Origin: Dryomyza anilis
Lineage: Eukaryota; Arthropoda; Insecta; Diptera; Dryomyzidae
Direction: 5' to 3'
Assembly: GCA_951804985.1 (NCBI GenBank)
Contig: OX638130.1
Coordinates: 116,139,593-116,203,592, forward strand
Length of the DNA stretch: 64,000 nt
The notes beneath the pieces were generated by a model. That model searched no databases and had not been told where the DNA came from. It worked only from the letters and a program-made list of their open reading frames with translations. Within the stretch, counting starts at the first letter, position 1; each line of letters opens with the position of its first letter. Below are positions 1 through 11,594 of this stretch, piece after piece. The position numbers were made by a program, and so were the translations under genes.

Positions 1-789
1 TGCACTTAATTGAAAACACAAATATTGTGACGCCGACAGAGTGAACTGCTTTTCAGCAATTAAGAAATGCTTTTAACTGGCCTTTCAGCGCACTGTGCCG
101 AGCCAATTGATTACATTCAATCAGCCTCTGACGCGCATCACTTACAAATAATTATCTCTGTACCCTGTAATTGAGCCTATTAAACAGTAATAGCGCGCTG
201 CGCCTGCAGACAGGAGCCAACAAGCAACATGTCAGCCATTCCCTCCACTAGTTCCTCTCCAAACCTACCGGATGCTGTTACTGCTGCTGCCACCTACAAC
301 TGCAGCCCCACAGGCATTTTGTGTCATTTGTGCGAACATCGAAGTTTAAAGAATTAAATTAATGCTTGTTCACAGGTGTTATGCGTATGTAATGTGTATG
401 TTGTCAACATGTTGGCCTTGTTGTTGTTATCGACAGCAGCAGCAACAACATTGTGTGCATTGCATGTTGTTGCAATTAGAGTAAGGTTACTTCTAATCGA
501 AGAAAGTCAGCACCTGTGCAAATGCCTGTGCACCTGTGCAAATGCCTAAAAAAACGATATCAATTCTTATTAAAATAAGCTCAGTGAAAGCAGAAGTGAT
601 AAGAATATAAAGAAAGAAATTAAAAAGTGATTTTTTTATGCAGCATATAAAAAGTTTGCAGTTATCCATAACTCATAAAAGATAGAAATTAGAACAAGCA
701 AAAGCACTCACGATTTTCGATAGTATTTTGACAAAAACTACATTAAAAAAACGCAAATATCAAAATTATACATTCGCCTGTTTGGCATA
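1..789. other. Unique non-coding AT-rich sequence
   Basis: No gene, RNA or element is recognised here. The segment has CAGCAG/CAACAA-type short tracts near 430-470, as is common in fly non-coding DNA. A 20-bp direct duplication beginning CACCTGTGCAAATGCCT lies at 511-547, with the two copies starting at 511 and 531. Confidence 0.6.
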
Positions 790-883
790 CGGATAACGAT
801 ATGATCTGTAATAACTTAAAGCTTTCTGTAAAAACTTTAAGATTGTTCACATAACTTTTGTAAAAGCTCTGTAATAGCTTTGA
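790..883. repeat. Left remnant of 20-bp AGCTTTTTGTAAAAGC minisatellite
   Basis: Words such as AAAGCTTTCTGTAAAAACTT and CTTTTGTAAAAGCTC recur here. They match the array on the far side of the adjacent LINE insertion (from 2,632). This shows that the retrotransposon split an existing array or inserted at its edge. The last bases before the poly(T) tract, TAGCTTTGA, are repeated at 2,632-2,640 and may be the target-site duplication. Confidence 0.6.
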
Positions 884-2631
884 TTTTTTTTTTTTTACAA
901 GTTGACCAACGCTCAGGGGATGCCCCCTATTCATGCAATGCATAGTGTTGATCGTATGAAAGGATTATAGGTAAGAGGAGGGAGGAAAGATAGAGTAGTG
1001 TCGGTGAATGTTTGTTTTGAACTTGCCAATATCAAAAATGTCGGGAAAAACAGACGCAGGGAGATTGTTCCACAAACGTATCGTGCGACTGAAGAACGAA
1101 TTCTCACGGTAATGCGTGGTTCTATTGAGAGCCGAGTGAACTACGAAGGGGTGGGCTTGGTTCGATGCCCGAGTAGAACGAGAGGACACACGACCTGGTG
1201 GAATCAGGCCATGTATTTCCTTCGAACACTTACCATTGTAATACCTATAAAACAGGCTTACACACCCTACGGTCCTTCGGTGCTCAAGAGAACCAGTAGA
1301 GGATGAAATATTTTCATCCCCTATTAAATATATTGCACGTTGTTGGATTCGATCCAGGAACTCCAAAGAAGATTTTGAAGCCCCTGCCCATATGTGCGAA
1401 TTGAATTCCATCTTAGGCCGAATATAGGTGGTGTAGACAGTGCGCAAGTCAGCAGGAGTGAAGTATGTCTTACACCGTTTTAAAAAACCGAGGCACTTGG
1501 CCGCCTCTTTCGACACGTCAAATATGTGATCATTCCAACGGAGATCACATTGAATTGATATGCCCAGAACGTCAAGAGCAGCTGACTCTGCAATATCCAC
1601 AGCACCCATATTAAGGGGAGGTAGGGTTGAATCCATTCTTTTGTGAGTTAACAGACAACATTGGGTCTTGCGTGCATTAAAATCAACTCTATTTGCAAGA
1701 CCCCACTCGGAGATTGTTTTAAGGTCATTATTGAGTGTGTCATTCATAGTGCGTCTTTTACTCTCAATCTCCAAAGAGGTTGGGCGCTTTTTGAACGAGT
1801 ATGAATGACAAATGTTGCTATCATCTGCAAAGGAATGGATTGGGTTCTGGGTCAATGACAGAAGGTCATTGATAAATACCAGAAATAGGGACGGGGATAG
1901 AACGGAACCCTGCGGAACTCCAGAATTGATGAAATGTTGTTCCGAAAGAACACCATCCATCGCAACTCGTATTGAACGACCCTGGAGAAAACTCGATATC
2001 CATCGAGTAAAAGATTCACCGACACCATATGCAATTAGTTTTGAAACGAGGGCTTTATACCACACTCGATCAAAAGCCTTGGAAATATCAAGAGCAACAG
2101 CCTTGCTCTCCCCGAAAAGGTGAACACAATTATTCCACTTTTCGGAGAGGACCGCCATCAAGTCACCTGTGGATCTGGTCCTACGGAAACCGTATTGTCG
2201 GTCACTGAGCAATTCGTTGTGCTCAAGATAGTTCACAAAGTGGAAGTTAATTACGCTCTCCATTACCTTGGAGAGTGCAGAGCATATTGCAATGGGTCGG
2301 TAATTTGCAGGGTTCGTGGCCTCGCCCTTTTTCGGAACTGGCTGGACATTGGCAACCTTCCAACAAGATGGAAAAACTCCTGTCGTGTAGGAGATGTTGA
2401 AAAGGTTACGCAACGGACAAGCCAGCGTTGACGCACACTTCTTCAACACATGGGCAGAAATGCCATCTGGCCCAGAGGCTTTGTTAATGTTGAGGTTTGC
2501 TAAAACCTTTTTAACTGCCCGAGTTCGAAAATGTATCTCCGGCATTGCAGAAGAAACAAAATCGACGACAGGCAGTGGTTGATTACTATCTGGGAGCGTT
2601 GAATTATTTGCAAATAATTCTGCCAAGAGAT
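884..2631 (-). mobile_element. Non-LTR retrotransposon (LINE) copy 1, 5'-truncated
   Basis: On the minus strand this element carries a reverse transcriptase frame, a short 3' UTR and a terminal poly(A) tract (poly(T) at 884-896 on the plus strand). The 5' end stops abruptly at the 20-bp minisatellite, so the upstream endonuclease and any ORF1 are missing, as in typical incomplete target-primed integration. TAGCTTTGA occurs at both junctions, consistent with a 9-bp target duplication, although the surrounding array contains the same word. The last ~35 bases of the 3' UTR hold a small AGGGG/CCCCT hairpin (915-928), which is shared with copy 2 at 27,168-27,181. Confidence 0.88.
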
Positions 2632-2677
2632 TAGCTTTGAGCTTTTTGTAAAAGCTTTGAGCTTTTTGTAAAAGCAT
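965..2677 (-). CDS. Reverse transcriptase part of a LINE ORF2 (5'-truncated, frame open)
   Basis: This is a 570-codon open frame. Residues 15-570 belong to the retrotransposon; residues 1-14, including the apparent start Met, are read from the flanking minisatellite and are not native. Non-LTR RT landmarks appear in order: KASGPDG (66-72), NYRPI (125-129), motif A ALDISKAFD (195-203, catalytic Asp in LDI), SGVPQGS (252-258) and the FADD box (283-286), followed by a thumb/C-terminal region ending in ...SSYL. The enzyme would copy the element's RNA at a nicked chromosomal target. The N-terminal endonuclease is absent because of 5' truncation, so this copy cannot act alone. The motif order fits the jockey/CR1-like group, but I cannot assign a clade. 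The frame has no stop or frameshift, unlike copy 2, which suggests a fairly recent insertion. Confidence 0.85.
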   Translation of the reverse strand: MLLQKAQSFYKKLKANLLAELFANNSTLPDSNQPLPVVDFVSSAMPEIHFRTRAVKKVLANLNINKASGPDGISAHVLKKCASTLACPLRNLFNISYTTGVFPSCWKVANVQPVPKKGEATNPANYRPIAICSALSKVMESVINFHFVNYLEHNELLSDRQYGFRRTRSTGDLMAVLSEKWNNCVHLFGESKAVALDISKAFDRVWYKALVSKLIAYGVGESFTRWISSFLQGRSIRVAMDGVLSEQHFINSGVPQGSVLSPSLFLVFINDLLSLTQNPIHSFADDSNICHSYSFKKRPTSLEIESKRRTMNDTLNNDLKTISEWGLANRVDFNARKTQCCLLTHKRMDSTLPPLNMGAVDIAESAALDVLGISIQCDLRWNDHIFDVSKEAAKCLGFLKRCKTYFTPADLRTVYTTYIRPKMEFNSHIWAGASKSSLEFLDRIQQRAIYLIGDENISSSTGSLEHRRTVGCVSLFYRYYNGKCSKEIHGLIPPGRVSSRSTRASNQAHPFVVHSALNRTTHYRENSFFSRTIRLWNNLPASVFPDIFDIGKFKTNIHRHYSIFPPSSYL

Positions 2678-3070
2678 TGAGCTTTTTGTAAAAGCTTTGA
2701 GCTTTTTGTAAAAGCTTTGAGCTTTTTGTAAATGCTTTGACCATTTAGTAAAACTATGAGTAAATGCTTAGAGCTTTTAGAAAAAACTTTGAGCTTTTTG
2801 TATAAGCTTTGAGTCTTTTTTAAGCTTTGAGCTTTTTGTAAAAGCTTTGAGCTTTTTGTAAAAGCATTGAGGTTTTTGTAAAAGCATTGAGCTTTTTGCT
2901 TTGCTTATGCAAAAACTTTAGTTTTTAGTATCAGCTTTTAGTAAAAGCTTTTAGTAAATTTTTTTTTTTGAAATGATTTTAATGTTAGCTTTGAGCTTTT
3001 AGTAAAAGCTTTGAGCTATTAGTAAAAGGTTTTTGTAACATTTTAGCTTTAAGCAAAACTCTGAGTTTTA
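2632..3070. repeat. 20-bp minisatellite GAGCTTTTTGTAAAAGCTTT
   Basis: From 2,632 to about 2,740 the unit repeats with an exact 20-bp period. It then decays into AGCTTT/GTAAAAGC variants up to about 3,070. The unit contains complementary AGCTTTT and AAAAGCT halves, so each copy can form a short hairpin. LINE copy 1 ends exactly at its left edge. Confidence 0.85.
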
Positions 3071-4329
3071 GTTAATCTTTTATGCCAAAAGCCTTTTTCA
3101 GAAATATTTTTATAACTTGAAATAAAAATTATTGAATTAAAAATTAAAATTTAATCTCTTTTAAATTTCATTATAATAAATTCAAAATTTTTTTTGCACA
3201 TTTTACTTGTTGCTAAACCATTTGCCACAACTAGGAAATTTTTAATTTCCTTGAACATCCGTCGACGGTCACTGTGCGCACCAAACATACTTCCGCCGGT
3301 AGTCGGTGGATTTCATTAAAATGCCACCAAAATGCAGTTTGAGTTTGAGCAAATCTACAAAAATTCACGTGTCAGTCAGGCGGGTTAAGTTGTGTTTTCG
3401 ACGCTTGTGCTACTCATTCTATTGCACTTACTCTCTGTGTCTCATACACACACACACGCTCACTAATGCGGCTGACTGTTGCACTCGCTGTGTCCGGTCT
3501 TTGTGGTGAGCAGAGCATGGCTGCTGTGTCCCTGCTCATTAGAAGCAAATGGTGCCGCCGAAAGCCTACTTTACACACATTGAACATACGCACTCTTTTT
3601 ATCTCTCTCTCTTTTTCGCTATTACTCACACATACATACATATGTCGGCTTTGCCCGACGAACGGAAATTGCACTTAATTTGCGTTAATTGCTGTAGATA
3701 GCTTCTGTGCCTGTGTTGGTATCGTTTTGTCCATGTGTCCTGTATATCTGTCTGTGTCGACAGAGAGACCGCGTGTAAGTGGAGATGCAAATGCAATTTA
3801 TCTGATTTTTTTTCTGCGTGTAATTGTCTGTCTGTCTTTCGTCCGTTTCCGCTGTGCTTTAGTTTTGTTTGGCTCAGTCAACTTTAGCCGTTGTCCGGAA
3901 TGCTGTTACGTCCCCAACTTCATCGGCCGGTCATCGGCTGTTTGCAAATGCGTGTGGCTTTGTTTGCGTTACTCAGCCATTTTACATCATTCACCGATGT
4001 CGCCGCAGCCTCAGCCGCACGCATGAAATGCAAAGTAATTTCGAAATTTTCATAGTGCACAATAACATTCGGTAATCGTAAATATTGAAAATGTTAGCAA
4101 ACTGTTAAAAAAAAAAATAATTAAAATTCCAAATATTGTATTTATCTTACTTTAATTGTATATTTTGCATTTAGTTATTAGCAAAAAACTATATTGAAAA
4201 AAAATAGAAATGTAAACTTACTATAAAAAATTATAACGACTTTTTCTTACATCTTATTATAAATAAATACGTAAATACAAATTAAAGTGGTCTTTAACAA
4301 CTTTAGCTGTAACGAATTTCATTCAAAAT
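3071..4329. other. Unique non-coding region with GC-richer island 3,240-4,060
   Basis: The island at 3,240-4,060 has more GC and CpG than its surroundings and several short overlapping open frames on both strands. None has a recognisable motif or consistent coding pattern. A short (CA)n run lies near 3,448. It could be a regulatory island; I see no specific site that proves it. Confidence 0.4.
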
Positions 4330-5975
4330 TTGAATAAGTTTGTAAAACTTTTATTAAGAAGAAAATGTGAAATTTTTTATTAAAAAATCAAGTATAAGAA
4401 AAGATTTTATTTAAAAAATAATTGGTGAAAGCTTTTATGAAAGCTTCCGAAAGCTTTTATGAAAGCTTCCGAAAGCTTATTTTTCAAAAAGCTTTTAGAA
4501 GCTTTTATTTAGAAATTATACAATAAAAAAATATTCGCAGTTTTTTGATTAATAAAAGATTTCGTTAAAACTTTCATTAACAAATGTTCTTGAAAGCTTT
4601 TATAAAAAACATGTTGAAAGTATATACTATTTTTTTTAATTTAAAACTTTTAAAAAAACCATCTTAAATTTTTTTTTTTAAATGGTCTTGATGGTTTTCG
4701 TTAAAAAATCTATTGAATGCTTTTATTGAAAAAGGTTTAAACATTTGGGGCATTCCATTGTGACGGGCGTTACATTCGTACAATTAAAAACCTTCTCATT
4801 TGAAAAATAAAAAAGGATAGATATATTTTTAGGATGCAGAGGATAGATCTTATGGTACTCTATGCATGTATAAAAAAAAACTTTTGTAATAGGTCTTATA
4901 TCTTTCTACAAATTTGAAGCTAAATGCTGTGACGGGCGTTACACGTACTTTTTCATAAATCAGAGTTTACTCCACAAAGTTTGTAGGTTTGCAAAATAGT
5001 TCGCAAAATAACTTTTACTATTTTTTTGTGACGGGCGTTACAACTCAAAAAAGTAAAACTGTTTGGTTAATTGTCAGTACTTTGTACCACTCATCACCAA
5101 TGCAATATGTGGCAAACTTTCGCGAACAAATTACCTTTCAAATTGTACTATTCAATTTTCTTTTGGATTCAAAACAACGAAACTACAGTGTTTCATATAT
5201 TGCCTAAATTTTGTACTAAAATAAATTTCAAAAAAATACTTTATTTTAAATGAGAAAAAAACACATTTGCCATGTATTTTGGTAAATTCAGGACATAAAA
5301 TTAGAATTATTTCTTATTCTAAAAATCATTAAACCGAATCAATAGGCTTGACTTTAATATATCACACCCGGTAACGTTTTCTGTGGAATGCCCCATTTTA
5401 ATTTGAAAAAAGTCTGTTGAAAGTTTTTAATAGAAAATATTCTGCATGCTTTTGTTTCAAAAATTTTTAGATAAAACATTTGAAAAATGTTTGTAAAACT
5501 TTTTGAAAGCTTTTTATTTTATTAAAAAAAGCTTATGAAATGTTCTTATTAAAAAAAAAGTTAAGTTTTATTAAAAAAAAGTTTTTTAAAGCTTCGAATT
5601 TACTAAAGGTTCCGTTTTGTAGAAATCATATTAAAAAATATTTTAAAAAATTGTAAAAGCTTTCGTGGTTTAAATAAAGAGTTTATAAAAGATTATATTA
5701 AAAACAGAAAGCTGCTCAATTTTCTTTAAAACAAAGTTAAAAAAGTTTTTATTTAAAAAGCTTTAGGAAGCTTTTATTTAAGAAGATTTTGAAAGCTTTT
5801 CTTCAAATGAATTAGAAAGTTTTTTTTTGTTTAAAATGCTTTTAACATTTTTTTTTTATAAAAATGCTTTTAAAATCTTTTAATTAAAAACAAACTCATG
5901 AAAGCTTGTATTGAAAAATATTATAAAACATAAAAATAACTTGAAAGCTTCTAAAAGCTCCAACAATTTTAAATT
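4330..5975. repeat. Degenerate AAGCTTTT-rich repeat tract, interrupted by a TIR element
   Basis: GAAAGCTTTTAT and related words recur on both sides of the element at 4,747-5,394. The clearest stretches are 4,426-4,505 and 5,500-5,960. It looks like an old, diverged array related in composition to the one at 2,632-3,070, with no sharp period left. Confidence 0.5.
4747..5394. mobile_element. 648-bp non-autonomous element with 11-bp inverted ends
   Basis: The ends are GGGGCATTCCA (4,747-4,757) and its exact reverse complement TGGAATGCCCC (5,384-5,394). Both sides are flanked by ATTT, a possible 4-bp target duplication. The 14-mer GTGACGGGCGTTAC occurs three times inside (4,760, 4,929 and 5,028), and a diverged inverted form (CCGGTAACG) lies near the right end. 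There is no credible coding frame. The superfamily is not recognised. Confidence 0.7.
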
Positions 5976-7424
5976 AGTTTTATTTAGCTTTGATTTTTTT
6001 TGTTAAGTTTTACTAACATGTTTAGTTGCCTCTAATATAAACCATTTATAGCCATTTGCCGTGCACAACAAAGCACTTTCTAGCTTTGGACAATCATTGT
6101 TGTCCTTTGCGCGGACTTTTGCGTCGGCGAACATGAAGGCGTTCAGTGTAGCATGTGTTGCATGTTGCTGTCCAGTGTAGGTGTGCAGCAGCCGCAGCAG
6201 TAACATCGACAGCAGGGCGTGTTACTGCGTTGCGTCGTTGTATGTGCAGCATGTAATTTATTGCAATTAATTTCATTGCGTACATACTACATAGACGCAC
6301 GAACACCATCACTTACTACCTGTGCGTTACGACGTAGCACGTGTTTGCCTCGGGGTCTACAGGGAGCACTGAGGGCAACCCGCAGGATCGTGTTTATTTC
6401 GGATGAAATAATTTACGGCAGCATTGTTGAGGTTAAAAGATGCCAAACATTGAATTGCAAAAGTGAAAGGAGGTGGATGCGATACAACGGGAAGCTACCA
6501 CCTCCATGAGTGATTTCAACAAAAATAGAAAATCGAAAAAACATAAAATTTTGGACACTATGGTGGGCTTTAATTAAGTCTGATCAGTATTTGCATAGAG
6601 TGAAATGACAGCTTGACGGCAGAGTTTCCGCCTTTTTCTACTCAACTCAACGCAGCGCAACTCAGTCAGTGTCGCGAAATTCCCCGACCATCGATAGTGG
6701 CGGCCGCCATGTTGAAAAAGAGGCGCAGGGCAAACTGTTGATGATGTTGTTGCTGCTGCCGCGTTGTTGCTAGCAGCAACATGAACTCATCTCGCAGAAA
6801 TGTTTGTCAATTTCATGCAGCAACAATCGTGGGGAAAAAAGCAGCCAGTTTTTGTTGCTGTGACCATAAAAAGCTATGGCAATTGTTTGGGATGCAGTTT
6901 TTGATGTTGCTGTTTTAGAGTTGCTGTTGCAGTTATTTCATTGCATGGCAACCAATGCCAACTGGCCGTTCGACTATGAAACTAGCAACATATTTGAATG
7001 TTGCAGCAACGACAGTAGTTTTTTTATTCTTAATAAAAAAAACTAAAATAAATAATAAACTCGTGCGCAAATAAAGTTGTAGGCGAGTAAAAAATGCAAA
7101 TCAATTCGTTGGCGAGCAACTGTTGGCGCAAACTGACAGCACGAAAGACGAGCAAATACAGTGACAGATATGCAGGCAGATACATAGAGATTCGGAGGGA
7201 CATATAGAAAAAATAAACAAAAATCCCACTTTTCAAATGACCAACTGCATAATGCAAGAAATCGTTGCATAGTTTTAGGCTGCTAGAAATACAAATCCAA
7301 TTTTGTGTTTCGTTTTATGTTGGAATGTAAAAAATAAAACAAAAAAATTATAAATAATAAAATATTTTTAAGGTTTACTTTTGAAAAAATATTCAATTTT
7401 TTATAGTGTAATTTTCTTATTCAA
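5976..7424. other. Unique non-coding region with two GC-richer islands
   Basis: Islands at about 6,010-6,520 and 6,590-6,990 contain CAGCAG/GTTGCTGC tracts and overlapping short frames on both strands without recognisable domains. A compact GC-rich stretch around 6,640-6,725 contains TCAGTCAG (initiator-like) and CATCGATAG (resembling half of a DRE). A promoter is conceivable, but no transcript structure can be shown downstream. Confidence 0.35.
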
Positions 7425-10010
7425 TATAAATGCAATTTTTCACTAAAAATTAAATGTTCGACTCAAAAGTCAATTTTTCATTAAAAACTCAGTTTTTCAT
7501 TAAAAATAAAAATTTTCAGCAAAAATTCAAATTTTCACTAATAATTCACACAAAATTCAAATTTTCATAAAAATTCAATTTTTTACTAAAAATTTAATTT
7601 TTCACTAAAAACTCACTTTTCACTAAATTCAATTTTTCACTAAAAATTCAATTTTTCACTAAAACTTCAATTTTTCACTAAAACTTCAATTTTTCACTAA
7701 AAATTCAATTTTTCACTAAAAATTCAATTTTTCACTAAAAATTCAATTTTTCACTAAAAATTCAATTTTTCACTAAAAATTCAATTTTTCACTAAAAATT
7801 CAATTTTTCACTAAAAATTCAATTTTTCACTAAAAATTCAATTTTTCACTAAAAATTCAATTTTTCACTAAAAATTCAATTTTTCACTAAAAATTCAATT
7901 TTTCACTAAAAATTCAAATTTTCACTAAAAATTCAATTTTTCACTAAGAATTCAATTGTCTATTAAAAATTCAAATTTTCACAAAAAATTCAAATTATCA
8001 CAAAAAATTCAATTTTTCACTAAAAATTCAATTGTTCATTAAAAATTCAATGTTTCACCAAAAATTCAATTTTTCACTAAAAATTCCATTTTTCACAAAA
8101 AAACCAAATTTTCACTAAAAAATTCAATTTTTCACTAAAAATTCACTATAAATTCAATTTTTCACTAAAATTCAATTTTTCACTATAAAATTCAATTTTT
8201 CACTAAAAAAATTCAATTTTTCACTAAAAATTAAATTTTCCACTAAAAATTCAATTTTTCACTTAAAATTCAATTTTTTTACTAAAAATTAAATTGTCCA
8301 CTAAAATTTCAATTTTTCACTATAAATTCAATTTTTCACTAAAAATTCAATTTTTCACTAAAAATTCAATTGTTCATTAAAAATTCAATGTTTCACCAAA
8401 AATTCAATTTTTCACTAAAAATTCCATTTTTCACAAAAAAACCAAATTTTCACTAAAAAAATTCAATTTTTCACTAAAAATTCACTATAAATTCAATTTT
8501 TCACTAAAATTCAATTTTTCACTAAAAAATTCAATTTTTCACTAAAAAATTCAATTTTTCACTAAAAATTAAATTTTCCACTAAAAATTCAATTTTTCAC
8601 TAAAAATTCAATTTTTTTACTAAAAATTAAATTGTCCACTAAAATTTCAATTTTTCACTAAAAATTCAATTTTTCACTAAAAATTCAATTTTTCACTTAA
8701 AATTCAATTTTTCACTATAAATTAAATTTTTCACTAAAAATTCAAATTTTCACTAAAAATTCAATTTTTCACTAAGAATTCAATTGTCTATTAAAAATTC
8801 AAATTTTCACAAAAAATTCAAATTATCACAAAAAATTCAATTTTTCACTAAAAATTCAATTGTTCATTAAAAATTCAATGTTTCACCAAAAATTCAATTT
8901 TTCACTAAAAATTCCATTTTTCACAAAAAAACCAAATTTTCACTAAAAAATTCAATTTTTCACTAAAAATTCACTATAAATTCAATTTTTCACTAAAATT
9001 CAATTTTTCACTAAAAAATTCAATTTTTCACTAAAAAATTCAATTTTTCACTAAAAATTAAATTTTCCACTAAAAATTCAATTTTTCACTAAAAATTCAA
9101 TTTTTTTACTAAAAATTAAATTGTCCACTAAAATTTCAATTTTTCACTATAAATTCAATTTTTCACTAAAAATTCAATTTTTCACTAAAAATTCAATTTT
9201 TCACTAAAAATTCAATTTTTCACTTAAAATTCAATTTTTCACTAAAATTTCAATTTTTCACTATAAATACAATTTTTCACTAAAAATTCAATTTTTCACT
9301 AAAAATTCAATTTTCCAATAAAAATTCAATTTTTCATTAAAATTCAAATTTTCACTAAAAATTCAAATTTTCACAAAAAATTCAATTTTTCACAAAAAAA
9401 AAAAAATCAATTTTTCACTAAAAATTCAATTTTTCACTAAAAATTCAATTTTTCACTAAAAATTCAATTTTTCACTATAAATTCAATTTTTCACTAAAAA
9501 TTCAATTTTTCACTAAAAATTAAATTTTTCACTAAAAATTAAATTTTTCACAATAAATTTAATTTTTCACTGAAAACTCAATTCTTACTAAAAATTAAAT
9601 TTTCACCAAAAATTAAATTTTCACCAAAAATTAAATTTTCACTAAAAATTCATTTTTCACTAAAAATTAAATTTTTCACTAAAAATTCAATTTTTCACAA
9701 AAAATTCAATTTTTCACTAAAAATTCCATGTTTCATTAAAAATTCAATGTTTCACTAAAATTTAAATTTTCCACTAAAAATTCATATTTTCACTAAAAAT
9801 TAAATTTTCCACTATAAATTCAATTTTTCACTAAAAATTCAATTTTTCACTAAAAATTCAATTTTTCACTAAAAAAATTCAATTTTTCACTAAACATTAA
9901 ATTTTCCACTAAAAATTCAATTTTTCACTAAAAATTCAATTAGTCACTAAAAATTTAATATTTCACTAACATTATATTTTTCGCTGAAAATTAAATTTAA
10001 ACTAAATATC
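7425..10010 (+). repeat. 19-bp minisatellite array 1 (CACT orientation)
   Basis: About 2.6 kb of CACTAAAAATTCAATTTTT units. The most regular part is 7,620-7,930. Elsewhere units vary by one or two bases and by A-tract length. A higher-order duplication is visible: the marker ATTGTTCATT recurs at 8,031, 8,369 and 8,869, and AAATTGTCCACT recurs near 8,290, 8,629 and 9,119. Blocks of about 338 and 490-500 bp were therefore copied as wholes. Confidence 0.95.
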
Positions 10011-10895
10011 ACAATTTTCAAATTTTTTAACCAATTAGTTTTTATACTAATTGGTGCTAAGCACAGCACAAGGCGGCCACAAACACAAAACCAAGATTAG
10101 CCAACACTTAGCCATGTCATTGATTAAATTCACTTCTATGTATATCGCAATCTGTAACACATACAAATAATTACAAATTAACAGCAAACCACAAATAAAC
10201 TAACTGTGGTGGAACAAGTGTAAATTCCATTATTTTCGCAACGCATATAAACTGCTCCAAATGTTTATCAATTAAATGCAAGTTTACTATTGCTCTTGTA
10301 ATTATTATTATTAAAACAATGCCTAACAAATACACGAAATTTAATGCAACACAACACAACGCAGCGCACCAAACCTCAATTCATTACTTAATGTAGTTGC
10401 ACAGTCAAAATACTCAGTAACTACAAGATACATAATACATATATAAAATACACAGACATACAGGCGAGCGGACAGACAGATAAACACGCACGCACGGCTG
10501 ATTTTACGGTCGACCAATAATAATTCAAATGTTAATTAAGAAAATTATCTGTAAATTCACATCTTGATCGCATGTTGCGATATCCTTCGATTCGATTTGA
10601 TCGGATTCGATTCAATTTAATTCATGTTAGCCTAAGTCCCTCTACTGGCTCCGCTGCTGCTCTGTGGTTTTGCTGGAGTGCATGACTAGAAACTAATCTA
10701 CACTGAAAAGTTCTGTAATCAAATAATTTGCTTTGGTTAATTTGAAAAAAAAAAATACACATAAAATAAGAGACTTATATCATTTTGAAACTATTGAATA
10801 TAAAGCTTGCCTTCAGTCATTCTTTAAAACAAAGTTCAAATTTTGGCTTGAAACAAGAATGGTAATGAAATAACCCAAAAAAAAGAAAACAAAAA
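10011..10895. other. Unique non-coding sequence
   Basis: No gene is seen. A short hairpin lies just after the array: CCAATTAGT (10,031-10,039) pairs with ACTAATTGG (10,046-10,054) across a 6-nt loop. GGATTCGATTCAATTT-like words occur at 10,580-10,620. Confidence 0.5.
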
Positions 10896-11558
10896 AAAAA
10901 CGAGTTGGGAAAGTTAGGTCACATGGGGCGGATTTTTATAGTCGGTCGGGCCCGACTATGGAATACCCTACACCTTTGGTGGGGATATTAATTTGGGATA
11001 TTTAATTGCATACCTTAATTTCAAGTTTTTAATTATGCTGAACCTCCCCACCCTCAGAATATTATTCATATTTCAGAAATTTACGTCTTATATCCCCATA
11101 AATTAAAAAATTTATATAAAAGTATAAAAAACTAAAAAAAAAATTTAAAAATATAATTGGGCGGACCACGCCTATATTTAAAATTTGGAAAGGCTAATAT
11201 TTCATAGATTTGCTTTTAATAATTTACGGATCAAATTTCCACTATGAAAACCCGGGAAATAGTGAAAAAAAAAGTGGGCGGATCACGCCCATTTTTGGAC
11301 CACATATTTTTAGGTGATTTCTAACAATACGTTTTAAATTTTATAACTATACCTTGAATACTTTTCGAGTTAATAGTTTCGAAAGAATTATATAAAAGTG
11401 ACTTGTATGGGAGGTGGGCGTGTCCGTTGACCGATTTGTCTCATTTTCAAATTCAGTTCCTACTTTTGGCTAAAATATATTGAGACGAAATTTCATCGTA
11501 TTCTGATCAGTATTTCTCAAGTTATTCTGTATTCGGACAGCAAGACAGCAAGACAGCA

Positions 11559-11594
<36 letters not shown>

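Noticed and set aside
1140..1180. GGTTCGATGCCC resembling a tRNA B box
   Set aside because: It lies inside the reverse transcriptase coding sequence and no cloverleaf can be formed around it.
7425..10010. Regular repeat array as a possible CRISPR
   Set aside because: Direct tandem units without unique spacers, in a fly-like eukaryotic context.
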